A DNA stretch of 64,000 nt from NCBI GenBank assembly GCA_012999515.1, contig JABEEB010000001.1:558001-622000 (forward strand), given 5' to 3'. The position numbers were made by a program, and so were the translations under genes. Positions 21,596-30,501 of this stretch are shown here, piece by piece (the stretch's first letter is position 1; each line of letters begins with the position of its first letter). The notes beneath the pieces are model-generated. The model saw only the letters and a list, made by a program, of their open reading frames with translations. It did not search any database and was not told the origin of the DNA. This stretch comes from Salifodinibacter halophilus (GTDB taxonomy: Bacteria > Pseudomonadota > Gammaproteobacteria > Nevskiales > Salinisphaeraceae).

Positions 21596-22534
21596 GTGGT
21601 AACGTCCGATGACTGGCGGCCGTCGGCTGATTGGCCTACGCTGCACCGCCGTGCCGCGCTGTTACGCACACTTCGCGCCTTTTTAGACGAACGTGGCTGC
21701 ACGGAGATTGACGCGCCGATCGCCGCGCGCGGCGCGATCGTGGAGCGTGAGCTCGATAACCTGAGCACGCGCGATGGGGATCCATTCGTTGGTTCCCCTG
21801 AGGCCTCGTTGAAGCGTGCGTTGGCTGCCGGTAGCGGTGATGTGTATCACCTGGGCCACGTATTTCGTGCGGGCGAAGTTGGGCGCTGGCACAACCCCGA
21901 ATTCTGCATGCTGGAGTGGTACCGGTGCGGTTGGGGACTGCAATCGATCATCGACGAAACTGGCACTCTGTTGCACCACACGCTCGGGCTATCGATGGCC
22001 GAGCCGCAGTATTTCGTGGATGTTTTTCAAGCGACGATCGGTTTGGATCCGTTTGAAGCATCAACGGCGTCGCTAGCCGACGCTGCGCGCCAGTTCGGCG
22101 TTGCGCCGTCCGACACGGATGCTGGCGACACACGCTCATTGTGGATTGACTGCTTGATGTCGCTGGTCGTGCAGCCTCGCCTCGGGGACCGACAACCCGT
22201 GTGTTTGACGCATTTCCCGGCCGCCGACGGTGTGTTGACCATGCCCGCGGCGGACGGCGTGACTGCGCTTCGGTTCGAAGTCTATTTTCGCGGCGTCGAA
22301 CTGGCTAACGGAGCGGTGGAGTTGACCAATGCCGCATTGGCAGATGAGCGAATGCGCGCCAACGCCGAATGTGGCGATGGTGATACCCCCGTCGACGAGC
22401 ATCTGCTATCTGCCATGCGCGCCGGTTTGCCGGAGTGTGCCGGCGTCGCTCTCGGCGTTGACCGGTTATTGGCGCTACAACTGGCGCACGATGACGTGGC
22501 GTCGGTGATGCCCTTCGATTGGCGTCGGCGCTAA
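21596..22534 (+). CDS. epmA: EF-P beta-lysylation ligase EpmA
   Basis: EpmA (GenX/YjeA/PoxA) is a lysyl-tRNA synthetase paralogue that transfers beta-lysine to Lys34 of EF-P. The GTG at 21596 (VTSDDWRPSADWPTLHRRAALL) gives 312 residues, close to the E. coli protein (325); the frame is open further upstream only because it overlaps efp in another frame. Class II motifs are present (RAGEVGRWHNPEFCMLEWYR and GVALGVDRLLAL) and there is no OB-fold domain, which distinguishes it from LysS. It follows efp by 25 bases. Confidence 0.93.
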   Translation: MVTSDDWRPSADWPTLHRRAALLRTLRAFLDERGCTEIDAPIAARGAIVERELDNLSTRDGDPFVGSPEASLKRALAAGSGDVYHLGHVFRAGEVGRWHNPEFCMLEWYRCGWGLQSIIDETGTLLHHTLGLSMAEPQYFVDVFQATIGLDPFEASTASLADAARQFGVAPSDTDAGDTRSLWIDCLMSLVVQPRLGDRQPVCLTHFPAADGVLTMPAADGVTALRFEVYFRGVELANGAVELTNAALADERMRANAECGDGDTPVDEHLLSAMRAGLPECAGVALGVDRLLALQLAHDDVASVMPFDWRRR

Positions 22535-22546
22535 GCCGTCCGGTTG

Positions 22547-23437
22547 TCATTGCAGGCGGCCGATAGGCTGCCCGACGCGACATGGCTGGCCTGGGCACAG
22601 ATCGTCGGCGAGTGCGGTGCATTCGCCCTCGGTCAAAACAATCACACTCGAACCGATGGAGAAGTGACCGAGGTAGTCGCCACGAGCAATGCGCGTGTCC
22701 GGTGCGGTTTCGATTGGCGACGAGGCGGTTAGCGCTCGCGAATGCCAACGATGCGGTGGGCAGATACGTCCATGCCAGCGTGTATGAATGCCGCCGACGA
22801 CGAATGCGCCGATGAAAATAACGGCTATAGCACCAGTATCGGTGGCGAATGAAAGCACTACGCGCTCATTGCGTGTAAATAGCCGTGGCACGGTGCGTAC
22901 GAATCGCGGCCCGACGCCGAACAATCGGCCTGGCACGTAGCCCGCGGCCATCAGACGCGCATCGGTCGGCATATGAACGCGGTGGTAGTCGGCCGGCGCC
23001 AGATAGAACGTGGCGTATGAACCGCCGATAAAAGGTTGTGCATCGACCGCGCCGGCTAACAGATCGTCGAGATCGTAGTGCTGGCCCTTGGCTTGAACGA
23101 GTGTTTGGCTGTCTATGTGGCCGCAGGCGCCGAGCGTGCCGTCGACAGGCGCGGCCAGTGTAGCTGGATCATGCGGCATTGGCCGTGTACCAGGTGCCAG
23201 CTCGCGCGTGAAAAAGGCTTCGAACGAGGCGTAGTCTCGCGATGAAGTAAATGCGGCTTCCGACAGATCGAGCTGTGGATAGGCGCGAAGCCAGACATGA
23301 ATCAACATGCGCCGCAACCAATACTGTCGGGACACTGCCAGCCGCCGTGCTAGACGTGATATCAAACGCGTCGGCAGTAAGCCGGTCAGCAAACATGCAA
23401 GCCGGTCGGTCAAACGTGCGTGAAGTGCTCGTGACAT
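22547..23437 (-). CDS. psd: Phosphatidylserine decarboxylase
   Basis: Psd makes phosphatidylethanolamine from phosphatidylserine in the inner membrane. It is a pyruvoyl enzyme produced by self-cleavage. The start at 23437 (MSRALHARLTDRLACLL) gives 296 residues, in line with the family; the frame is open to 23512. The metal/charge-relay region (YHRVHMPTDARL) is present and the cleavage site reads FSIGSSVIVL, with GSS instead of the more common bacterial GST. The serine that becomes the pyruvoyl group is retained. It is divergent from prmB and convergent with epmA. Confidence 0.93.
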   Translation of the reverse strand: MSRALHARLTDRLACLLTGLLPTRLISRLARRLAVSRQYWLRRMLIHVWLRAYPQLDLSEAAFTSSRDYASFEAFFTRELAPGTRPMPHDPATLAAPVDGTLGACGHIDSQTLVQAKGQHYDLDDLLAGAVDAQPFIGGSYATFYLAPADYHRVHMPTDARLMAAGYVPGRLFGVGPRFVRTVPRLFTRNERVVLSFATDTGAIAVIFIGAFVVGGIHTRWHGRICPPHRWHSRALTASSPIETAPDTRIARGDYLGHFSIGSSVIVLTEGECTALADDLCPGQPCRVGQPIGRLQ

Positions 23438-23514
23438 CCGCAGATTATACGAATACCGCGAGCGGGCGGGGGAATCAGCACTTGCGCGTGCCGGATCCGG
23501 TATCCTAGGCATCT

Positions 23515-24486
23515 ATGAGAAATGGCACCGCTGATGGGACGGCCGACAAGCCGGCGTCCCGAACCGACGATGAAGAACTCGTGCAGACGCTGACGTGCCC
23601 ACTGGACTATATCCGGTGGGGCGCATCATATTTCGGCGAAGCCGGTCTGGCGTTTGGGCACGGCAGCGATAATCCGGTGGACGAAGCCGCGCATCTGGTG
23701 CTGCACGCACTGTCACTCGCCCATGACCTGCCGGATACCTATCTACAGGGGCAGTTGACCGATGCTGAACGCCGCGCCATTGTCGAGCTGTTGCGAGCGC
23801 GGGTCACGACACGCAAGCCAGCCGCCTATCTCACCGGCACGGCATGGTTCGCGGGCCTGGCTTTTTACGTCGATGAACGCGTCATCATTCCGCGCTCACC
23901 GATTGCGGAGTTGATCGGCGACGGTTTTCAACCGTGGCTCGCTCACCGTGAACCACTGGCCATACTCGATCTGTGTGCCGGCTGTGGCGCGATTGCTATC
24001 GCCTGTGCGGAGTTGTTCCCCGATGCTCGCGTCGTGGCTAGCGATGCCAGTACAGACGCGCTGGATGTGGCACGCACCAACGCCACGCGCCATGATAGTG
24101 GTCCGCAGGTTGAATTGGTTCAGGCCGATCTTTTCGATGACTTGCCCGCCGAGCGGTTTGATCTGATCGTGACCAATCCGCCGTACGTGAGCCGCGAAGA
24201 ATCAGAGGGGCTGGCGGCTGAGTACCAGCATGAGCCCGGTTATGCTTTTCACGGTAATCAACAGGATCTCTCGCTTTTAACGCGACTGCTTGTGCAAGCG
24301 CCGGATTATCTGACCGAAGATGGTCTGTTGATTTTGGAAGTGGGGGCACGTGCGTTTGAGCTCGAAGCCACACATCCCGACCTACCGATCAGCTGGGTTG
24401 AGTTACAGCATGGCGGCATGGGCGTGGGTGTACTCGAAGCTGAGGATCTGGCCGCCTGGGCCAGTGCGCAGACAATCGGGGGTTGA
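23515..24486 (+). CDS. prmB: Ribosomal protein L3 glutamine methyltransferase PrmB
   Basis: PrmB methylates a glutamine in ribosomal protein L3 using S-adenosylmethionine. The 323-residue protein has the SAM-binding motif ILDLCAGCGAIAIACAELFP and the substrate motif TNPPYVS (NPPY for amide methylation). An N-terminal helical domain of about 130 residues is typical of PrmB/PrmC. The partner order prmB-aroC is the usual gammaproteobacterial one, which supports PrmB rather than PrmC. Confidence 0.94.
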   Translation: MRNGTADGTADKPASRTDDEELVQTLTCPLDYIRWGASYFGEAGLAFGHGSDNPVDEAAHLVLHALSLAHDLPDTYLQGQLTDAERRAIVELLRARVTTRKPAAYLTGTAWFAGLAFYVDERVIIPRSPIAELIGDGFQPWLAHREPLAILDLCAGCGAIAIACAELFPDARVVASDASTDALDVARTNATRHDSGPQVELVQADLFDDLPAERFDLIVTNPPYVSREESEGLAAEYQHEPGYAFHGNQQDLSLLTRLLVQAPDYLTEDGLLILEVGARAFELEATHPDLPISWVELQHGGMGVGVLEAEDLAAWASAQTIGG

Positions 24487-24489
24487 CGC

Positions 24490-25548
24490 GTGGCTGGCGA
24501 TACCTGGGGGCGTAATTTCACGCTAACATCGTTCGGTGAGAGCCACGGTCCGGCGCTTGGCGGCATTGTCGATGGCTGTCCTCCTGGCATCGAGATCGAC
24601 GAAGCATTGATCCAGGCCGATTTGGACCGCCGCAAGCCCGGTACCTCGCGCTACGTTACCCAGCGCAAAGAATCCGATACCGCACGCATCCTGTCCGGTG
24701 TTTTCGAGGGACAAACCACCGGCACGCCGATTGGTTTGCTGATTGAGAATACCGATCAGCGCTCGCGCGATTATTCAAAAATCAAGGATGTTTATCGGCC
24801 GAACCACGCCGACTACGCGTATATGCAAAAGTACGGCGTGCGTGATTATCGCGGTGGCGGTCGCTCGTCGGCACGCGAGACCGCGATTCGTGTTGCTGCT
24901 GGGGCGATTGCCCGTCAAGTGCTGGCCACCACCTTCGGTGTGACGATTCGCGGGTTTGTGACGCAACTCGGCCCGATCGAATTGGGCACCGGCGATCCGG
25001 ATGCCGCGCGCGATAATCCGTTTTTCTGCGCCGATCCCGAGCGTATCCCCGAACTGGAAACATTGATCAACAAAGTCCGCAAGGAAGGCGACTCGATCGG
25101 CGCACGGATCGAGATCGTAGCGGAAGGGCTGCCAGCGGGGTGGGGAGAACCGGTTTTCGACCGGCTGGATGCCGACCTGGCCAAGGCACTGATGAGTATC
25201 AACGCGGTTAAAGGCGTCGAAATCGGCGATGGTTTCGATGTCGTTGGCATGCGTGGCTCCGAACACCGTGATGAATTAGCCCCCGAAGGTTTTCTCGCCA
25301 ATCATTCCGGCGGCGTGCAGGGCGGGATCTCGACCGGCCAGGCGTTGCGTGCCTCGCTCGCGCTCAAACCGACGTCGAGTATCGTTATTCCCGGGCGTAC
25401 GGTCGATACCGAAGGTAACGCGACCGAAATGCGGACCACCGGCCGGCACGACCCGTGCGTTGGTCTGCGCGCCACACCCATCGCCGAAGCCATGGTCGCT
25501 CTCACGCTTGTCGACCACGCCTTACGTCATCGAGGCCAGAACACCTAA
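24490..25548 (+). CDS. aroC: Chorismate synthase
   Basis: AroC makes chorismate, the branch point for aromatic amino acids, from EPSP with reduced FMN. The 352-residue protein starts with GTG 3 bases after prmB and has the family signatures [19 protein letters not shown] near the N-terminus, [12 protein letters not shown] in the middle, and [16 protein letters not shown] near the C-terminus. A large nested palindrome lies 105 bases downstream. Confidence 0.97.
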   Translation: MAGDTWGRNFTLTSFGESHGPALGGIVDGCPPGIEIDEALIQADLDRRKPGTSRYVTQRKESDTARILSGVFEGQTTGTPIGLLIENTDQRSRDYSKIKDVYRPNHADYAYMQKYGVRDYRGGGRSSARETAIRVAAGAIARQVLATTFGVTIRGFVTQLGPIELGTGDPDAARDNPFFCADPERIPELETLINKVRKEGDSIGARIEIVAEGLPAGWGEPVFDRLDADLAKALMSINAVKGVEIGDGFDVVGMRGSEHRDELAPEGFLANHSGGVQGGISTGQALRASLALKPTSSIVIPGRTVDTEGNATEMRTTGRHDPCVGLRATPIAEAMVALTLVDHALRHRGQNT

Positions 25549-25653
25549 AAGACCGGGATTGTCCCGCGACCGGCGTGTTGTGTAGTCCTTAGGACTGAAT
25601 GAGGCCAGCCTCTTGTCGACTGTTTGGGATTGTCGTTTGTGAGGTTTGACACG

Positions 25654-25733
25654 CGAAATGGCGCCCAGCCGAGCGGGGTTGTTGAATAACCCCGCATCTC
25701 GCTGTTTATTTCGGCTGGGCGAATCTCATTTCG
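25654..25733. terminator. Large nested palindrome between convergent aroC and binding-protein gene
   Basis: Three nested arms are visible: CGAAATG (25654-25660) with CATTTCG (25727-25733), CGCCCAGCCGA (25662-25672) with TCGGCTGGGCG (25711-25721), and GCGGGGTT (25673-25680) with AACCCCGC (25688-25695). The 11-base middle arm and 8-base inner arm are perfect. Between convergent genes this would act as a bidirectional terminator or 3'-end stabiliser, although T runs are short. Confidence 0.6.
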
Positions 25734-25746
25734 GGTCGGTTAGCGA

Positions 25747-26688
25747 CTACTGGTAGCGCTTTTGGTAAGCGGCCACGGCCGAGCCACCGTCGGCCGTTTT
25801 TACACCTTTAAGCCATTGGGTAACGGTGTCGCCGTGGTTAGCCAGCCATTGCTGAGCGACCTTGGTTTTTTTATTTTTCTTATGGCCGTACTTATTAATC
25901 CAGCTGCTTTGTATCGCGGCATCCACGTGCAATTGTCGCAACAGGCGCGCAACATTGGGACGTTGCTCGGAAAACTCAGCATTAGCGAGTGTAAGTACTC
26001 GGGCTGTAATACCAGCGATATCACTGCTGTCGCCATCTTTTAAGTAGCGAATATCGAGTGTCACGTTCATCCAGTGTGGTTTCCAGCCATAAAAGACAAC
26101 GGGGTTTTGACGCTTAACCGAGCGTTTCACCTGGGTGACCATCGCCGCCGTACTACTGGCAACGACTGTCCAGCCGCCCATTCCTTTGTAATCATTTTGG
26201 ATCGCTTCATTAAATGCCTGGTTCATGGCACTGCCCGATTCGATCCCATATATCTTATGGTCGAACTCAGCCGCATGATCGGTCAGGTCCTTGATCGTAT
26301 GAATGCCCTTTTCCCAGATATACGCGGGTACCGCAAGCCCTTGAGTGGCGTCTGTTAAATTAGCGCCTAGTTTTACTATTTTCCCTTTTTTAAGCGGTGG
26401 TTCGAGCATATCTTTCTGGGGTGGTAACCATGCCCCCAGAAAAACGTCGACGCTGCCTTTGGCCAAACCGCGATAGATGAACGGTAAGTTCAAACGCGTT
26501 GTTTCGGACTGATAGCCCAAGGTGTCAAGAAGCTGTTCGGCGATTTCAGTTTTAACATTGACACCGGGCCATGAGGGCTCGGCAAATTTGACCGGCTTCG
26601 TTGCTGCCATGCCCGAGCTGGCGTATCCGGCTAGCAATAAGCAGGTGGCCATAGACACGTATAAAAATTGACGGGAAAAATAAGTCAT
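25747..26688 (-). CDS. Betaine/choline-type ABC transporter substrate-binding protein
   Basis: A periplasmic solute-binding protein of the ChoX/OpuAC type, 313 residues with a Sec signal peptide (residues 1 to about 28, ending GMAA, no lipobox cysteine). Relative to my recollection of Sinorhizobium ChoX, the ligand-caging tryptophans are kept at identical spacing (W40, W87 and W202 for ChoX W43, W90 and W205), while ChoX Asp45 and Tyr119 are Gly42 and Gln116 here. The protein therefore probably binds a quaternary ammonium compound, but perhaps not plain choline. GGAG lies 9 bases before the ATG. It is the last gene of the betC-porin-binding-protein series; no permease or ATPase gene accompanies it. 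Confidence 0.85.
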   Translation of the reverse strand: MTYFSRQFLYVSMATCLLLAGYASSGMAATKPVKFAEPSWPGVNVKTEIAEQLLDTLGYQSETTRLNLPFIYRGLAKGSVDVFLGAWLPPQKDMLEPPLKKGKIVKLGANLTDATQGLAVPAYIWEKGIHTIKDLTDHAAEFDHKIYGIESGSAMNQAFNEAIQNDYKGMGGWTVVASSTAAMVTQVKRSVKRQNPVVFYGWKPHWMNVTLDIRYLKDGDSSDIAGITARVLTLANAEFSEQRPNVARLLRQLHVDAAIQSSWINKYGHKKNKKTKVAQQWLANHGDTVTQWLKGVKTADGGSAVAAYQKRYQ

Positions 26689-26856
26689 AACGTCATACTC
26701 CAGAAATTGGAACCCATGGATTCTTAAAAACAGGTATCGCTAAAGCGTGTGCGACTTTTGCATAAAAATACGTGTATTCTGATTAGATTAATGCCGGCTT
26801 GTTGAGCTTAGGTTTTAACCACTGATGAGACCGAGTGCGATCGCGATGCACCGTCA

Positions 26857-28248
26857 TTAGTTACTTAAAACGTCGCCGCCGAAATACAAACCGATAGCGA
26901 AGTTGTAGCGGGTGTGCCAGTCACCATCATTGCCGCCATTGAATGCCATGGCGGCATTTTTGCCGGATAACACGTCGAAATAGAACAGCAGCGGGCCGCT
27001 GCTCAATACGAAACCGGCGGCGTTGAATTGGACATCGCCAATGCGGTTGCCGCGGCTGTCGTAATCGCCGCTGCCGGCGTGTAGATAACCATAGTTGTTG
27101 TAGAACTGGATATTGCTTATCGGGCCGATGTCCAGTGGGAAAGTGCGGGCAATGTTAGCCGTGTAGAGTTGTCCTTCGGACGGGATTTGATAACCGAAGC
27201 CATAATTCTCGACGGTGATTGAATCGCTCGGCAGCACTTGCGTTCCTTCGCCGAGCGCGGAATTGTCGTCCGTCGTTTTGCCATCCGGAATGTTGTATTT
27301 GTAGTCGACGAACTGACCTTGCAGCGTCCATTGCCCGAGTTTGGCATCGATGGCAGCTGTGCCAGCCCAATGCGTGCCATTGGCGTTGTTGCCACCCACG
27401 GCAAGCTGGCCGCCACGCCCTGCAACCGAAACCTGCACGTTATTGTCATGGCCTTTGTTGAAAGTATAGGCAATGCGTGCATTGCCGCCGTTTAGCTGAT
27501 TGTACCCCTCGAATGGATTGGAACCGTACAGGCTGTGTTGGCCGAGGTCGTCATCTTTGAAAAAGTCGAGATCAAAGCGCCAACCCCCTGATTCATATTT
27601 ATAACCGACACCAGCCGCTTGATTGTCTGTGAAGCCGGCAAAATACCCGAGGTTTCCCCAGAAGGTCTGATAACCGTAACGCAAGTTGCCGAAGGGCACT
27701 TGAAACAAGCCGGCTTTGACCTGTTGGTTGTCGTTGGTACCGAAACTCAGAGCAGCCCAGCCGTAGCGAAGAAAAGTAGTATCCGCAAAGCTGTTTTGGG
27801 AAAAGCGTTGCTCGAGTCCAAAGGTCAAGTTTTTGTATCGACCATGGGCGTTGATCGCGAAAACGCCCTGGGTTGTATTGCCACCCGTGGCGTTATTTTG
27901 TTGCTTATTTTTGATCTGATACTGCTCGGTTAATATACCGCCGATATGCAGCGATTTTTTCGGCTTTTGCTTTTTCTTGTTGGCCGATGTTGTCGCTACT
28001 TCAGTGGTCGAGGATTCTCCCGATTTTTTATTATTCCGAGAATGGACTCGTTTTTCCAGCTTTTGAATCTGTTGCTGCTGGCTTTGAATCTGGTGTTTTT
28101 GCTGCTGAATTTGTCGTTGGAGATCCTGCATTTGCTGGCGCAGCGGCGCTGCCGAGTCGGCGCTGGCATCAGCCAGCACCGGCCCCGTCCACAGCATGGA
28201 TGCACTTAGGGTCGCCCCAAGAGCCGTTTCTTTGAAATAAATTGTCAT
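26857..28248 (-). CDS. Outer-membrane porin-like protein with N-terminal coiled coil
   Basis: A 463-residue predicted outer-membrane beta-barrel. AGGGAG five bases before the ATG at 28248 fixes the start (MTIYFKETALGATLSA) over an upstream in-frame codon at 28266. After a signal peptide (to about residue 27) there is a glutamine-rich coiled coil with repeating QQ/IQ heptads (about residues 35-70), a Lys/Ser-rich linker, and then alternating hydrophobic strands rich in Gly, Tyr, Phe and Asn. It does not end in the usual Phe/Trp; the last residues are YFGGDVLSN. Position between betC and the binding protein suggests a role in uptake of choline-O-sulfate or related solutes. The specific porin family is not certain. 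Confidence 0.75.
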   Translation of the reverse strand: MTIYFKETALGATLSASMLWTGPVLADASADSAAPLRQQMQDLQRQIQQQKHQIQSQQQQIQKLEKRVHSRNNKKSGESSTTEVATTSANKKKQKPKKSLHIGGILTEQYQIKNKQQNNATGGNTTQGVFAINAHGRYKNLTFGLEQRFSQNSFADTTFLRYGWAALSFGTNDNQQVKAGLFQVPFGNLRYGYQTFWGNLGYFAGFTDNQAAGVGYKYESGGWRFDLDFFKDDDLGQHSLYGSNPFEGYNQLNGGNARIAYTFNKGHDNNVQVSVAGRGGQLAVGGNNANGTHWAGTAAIDAKLGQWTLQGQFVDYKYNIPDGKTTDDNSALGEGTQVLPSDSITVENYGFGYQIPSEGQLYTANIARTFPLDIGPISNIQFYNNYGYLHAGSGDYDSRGNRIGDVQFNAAGFVLSSGPLLFYFDVLSGKNAAMAFNGGNDGDWHTRYNFAIGLYFGGDVLSN

Positions 28249-28329
28249 ATACTCCCTAAGTTTCAAATTTTTAAATCAAAAACATGTTTGAGCATGCCCG
28301 CCGGAGTGGTCGACTTGGTCGAACATTGG

Positions 28330-29844
28330 CTATTCGCCGCGTGGAAATCGCTGGGATTCCTCGACCTGATTGAGGTCCATGTGGTTACGCATATAGCGTT
28401 CCGAGGCGACTTGGAGCGGCTGGTAATCCCAGGGGTAGTAGGCGCCGTTCCTGAGCGCTTCGTAGACGATTAACCGCCGTGCCTGACTTTCCCGCACTTC
28501 GGCATCGAACTGCTTTAAGCTCCAGTGCCTGGCAACTTTTTGATTGAACTCGGCGACTGTGGCGTCGTGTTCGGCGTCGGTGGCCAGGTTGTTTTGCTCG
28601 TCCGGGTCGTTTGCCAGGTCGAAAAGTTGTGGCGGGTCGATTTCACAGTAGTTATATTTCCAGCGGCCCTCGCGGATCGAGACGAGCGGCGCATACGAGG
28701 CTTCCGCAGCGTATTCCATCAAAACCGGTGTCTCACGGTTTTCGCCACGGGCAAGCGGCAACAGGGACTGCCCGTCAGTCCAGGGCTTGATCTCGCCCAG
28801 GTCGATGCCGGTCAGATCGGCGAGTGTCGGATTAACGTCGACCGTGCAAGCCGGTTCATCCACGCGTCCGGCAGGTAAATCCGGCGCACTGACCATAAGC
28901 GGTACGCGTGATGAGCCTTCGTATTGGCTCATTTTGAACCAAAGCCCTTTTTCGCCGATCATGTCGCCATGGTCGGAAACGAACAACACAATGGTGTTGT
29001 CGGCCATACGTGTGCGTTCCAGCACGTCCAAGATGCCGCCGACTTTGTCGTCGATATAGGAAATGTTGGCGAAATAACCCTGGCGTGCGCGGCGCACATC
29101 TTCCGGCTGAATATCGAATTTGGTGTAGTCGTTGGCCTCGAAGATGCGCTGCGAATGCGGATCAAGCTCGTCGAACGGAATCGCTCCCTCGCGTGGCTCG
29201 AGGTGTTCGCAATCGTTATACAGATCCCAGTATTTGCGCCGCGCGACATAGGGATCGTGGGGATGAGTGAAACTGGCACATAGACACCACGGTCGCTCAT
29301 CGTGGCCGCGGGAGAGGTCGTATAGCTTCTGCTCGGCGTTAAATGCGACTTCGTCGTCGTACTCCATCTGGTTGGAGATTTCAGCTACGCCGGCGCCGGT
29401 AACCGACCCCAGATTGTGGTACCACCAGTCGATACGCTCACCGGGTTTGCGATAGTCCGGTGTCCAACCGAAGTCGGCCGGATAAACGTCCGTGGTTAAC
29501 CGCTCTTCGAAACCGTGCAGTTGATCTGGTCCGACGAAATGCATCTTGCCCGACAAGGCAGTGTGATAGCCGGCGCGACGCAGGTGGTGTGCCCAGGTCG
29601 GCACGCTCGATGGGAACTCGGCGGCATTGTCATAGACACCGGTGCGTGACGGCATCTGACCGGACATGAAAGCCGCTCGAGCCGGTGCACAAAGTGGGCT
29701 CGCCGTATAGGCGTTGGTAAAGCGCACTGAGCGTTCGGCCAGCCGACGCAGATTTGGCGTATGCAGAAAATCGGCTGGTCCGTCGCCAAACAGTGTGCCA
29801 TTTACCTGATCGGCCATTAGAACTAGGACATTGGGCTGCGTCAT
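28330..29844 (-). CDS. betC: Choline-sulfatase
   Basis: BetC hydrolyses choline-O-sulfate to choline and sulfate, giving both an osmoprotectant precursor and sulfur. The 504-residue protein has the sulfatase cysteine at about residue 52 in SPLCAPARAAFMSGQ, which is converted to formylglycine, and the BetC-specific segments KMHFVGPDQLHGFEERL and YPADFGWTPDYRKPGE. The ATG at 29844 is preceded by AAGAGGCG and is preferred over the TTG at 29862. It heads a probable operon with the porin (81 bases downstream) and binding-protein genes, and is divergent from the LysR gene at 30502. betA and betB are not in the window. Confidence 0.95.
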   Translation of the reverse strand: MTQPNVLVLMADQVNGTLFGDGPADFLHTPNLRRLAERSVRFTNAYTASPLCAPARAAFMSGQMPSRTGVYDNAAEFPSSVPTWAHHLRRAGYHTALSGKMHFVGPDQLHGFEERLTTDVYPADFGWTPDYRKPGERIDWWYHNLGSVTGAGVAEISNQMEYDDEVAFNAEQKLYDLSRGHDERPWCLCASFTHPHDPYVARRKYWDLYNDCEHLEPREGAIPFDELDPHSQRIFEANDYTKFDIQPEDVRRARQGYFANISYIDDKVGGILDVLERTRMADNTIVLFVSDHGDMIGEKGLWFKMSQYEGSSRVPLMVSAPDLPAGRVDEPACTVDVNPTLADLTGIDLGEIKPWTDGQSLLPLARGENRETPVLMEYAAEASYAPLVSIREGRWKYNYCEIDPPQLFDLANDPDEQNNLATDAEHDATVAEFNQKVARHWSLKQFDAEVRESQARRLIVYEALRNGAYYPWDYQPLQVASERYMRNHMDLNQVEESQRFPRGE

Positions 29845-29862
29845 TGATCGCCTCTTGTTCAA

Positions 29863-30501
29863 TAGAATTTCTTAGCTAAGGCGCAAATAAATGATTTATA
29901 AATATTTTTTATAAAAATAAATTAAATAAATGCCGTCCTAGGCTTTACAGAATGCAAATTTTTCACATGAGTTTACAAGCGATAAATTTAACGTCTGAGG
30001 CCAAGCAAGGCTGGGGCTTGGTTCTGATTGCTGGCACACAGGCAGTGCAGTGGTGATCGTTGGTCGATTGGATAGACCATCAATGAATGACCCCGTGACT
30101 AATCTAAGGGGTAAGTCAGGTAGGCAACGATCGCGCTGTGCCAATCCACGGGATGACGAGCCTATGCGTTATCGATGACACCGCTGGTGTGTCTCAGCGG
30201 AAGCGCTCCAAGCCATTTTAGGCGACCATGACTATTCGGCAGCCAGGCCTTCAGGGCGATTAATCCGTTTTGTGAAGTTCGCCGGCATGCACATATCGGG
30301 ATGCGTTTTTGCCCATGAATTGGGGCGATCATGTGGATAAACAGGCGCTCAAAACCGAACTGGTTGGGCTCGCTCAGCAAGGGACTGCGCGAGCCCAAAT
30401 ACCGCCTGGCGTATTCAAAATGTTAGCTTCTGATCTGACTATGGATTTTTATGAGCTATTGATCAGGTTAAACACATACCGAATCCCGCGGCAGTCAGAC
30501 T
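29863..30501. other. Long divergent intergenic region betC / LysR
   Basis: This 640-base gap holds no gene that I can support. From about 29890 to 29930 it is very AT-rich, with TTTATAA and TTATAAA arms, a likely promoter or UP-element region for betC. The short open frames at 29938-30144, 30162-30398 and 30309-30509 have no recognisable homology and no clear ribosome site. A perfect 10-base hairpin is at 30364-30398. The length, about four times that of other gaps here, suggests decayed DNA or a complex control region. Confidence 0.6.
30364..30398. repeat. Perfect inverted repeat upstream of LysR gene
   Basis: TTGGGCTCGC (30364-30373) and GCGAGCCCAA (30389-30398) are perfect complements separated by 15 bases. 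It lies about 100 bases before the LysR start. It could be a terminator relic (no T run), an RNA leader hairpin or a protein-binding dyad. Confidence 0.55.
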
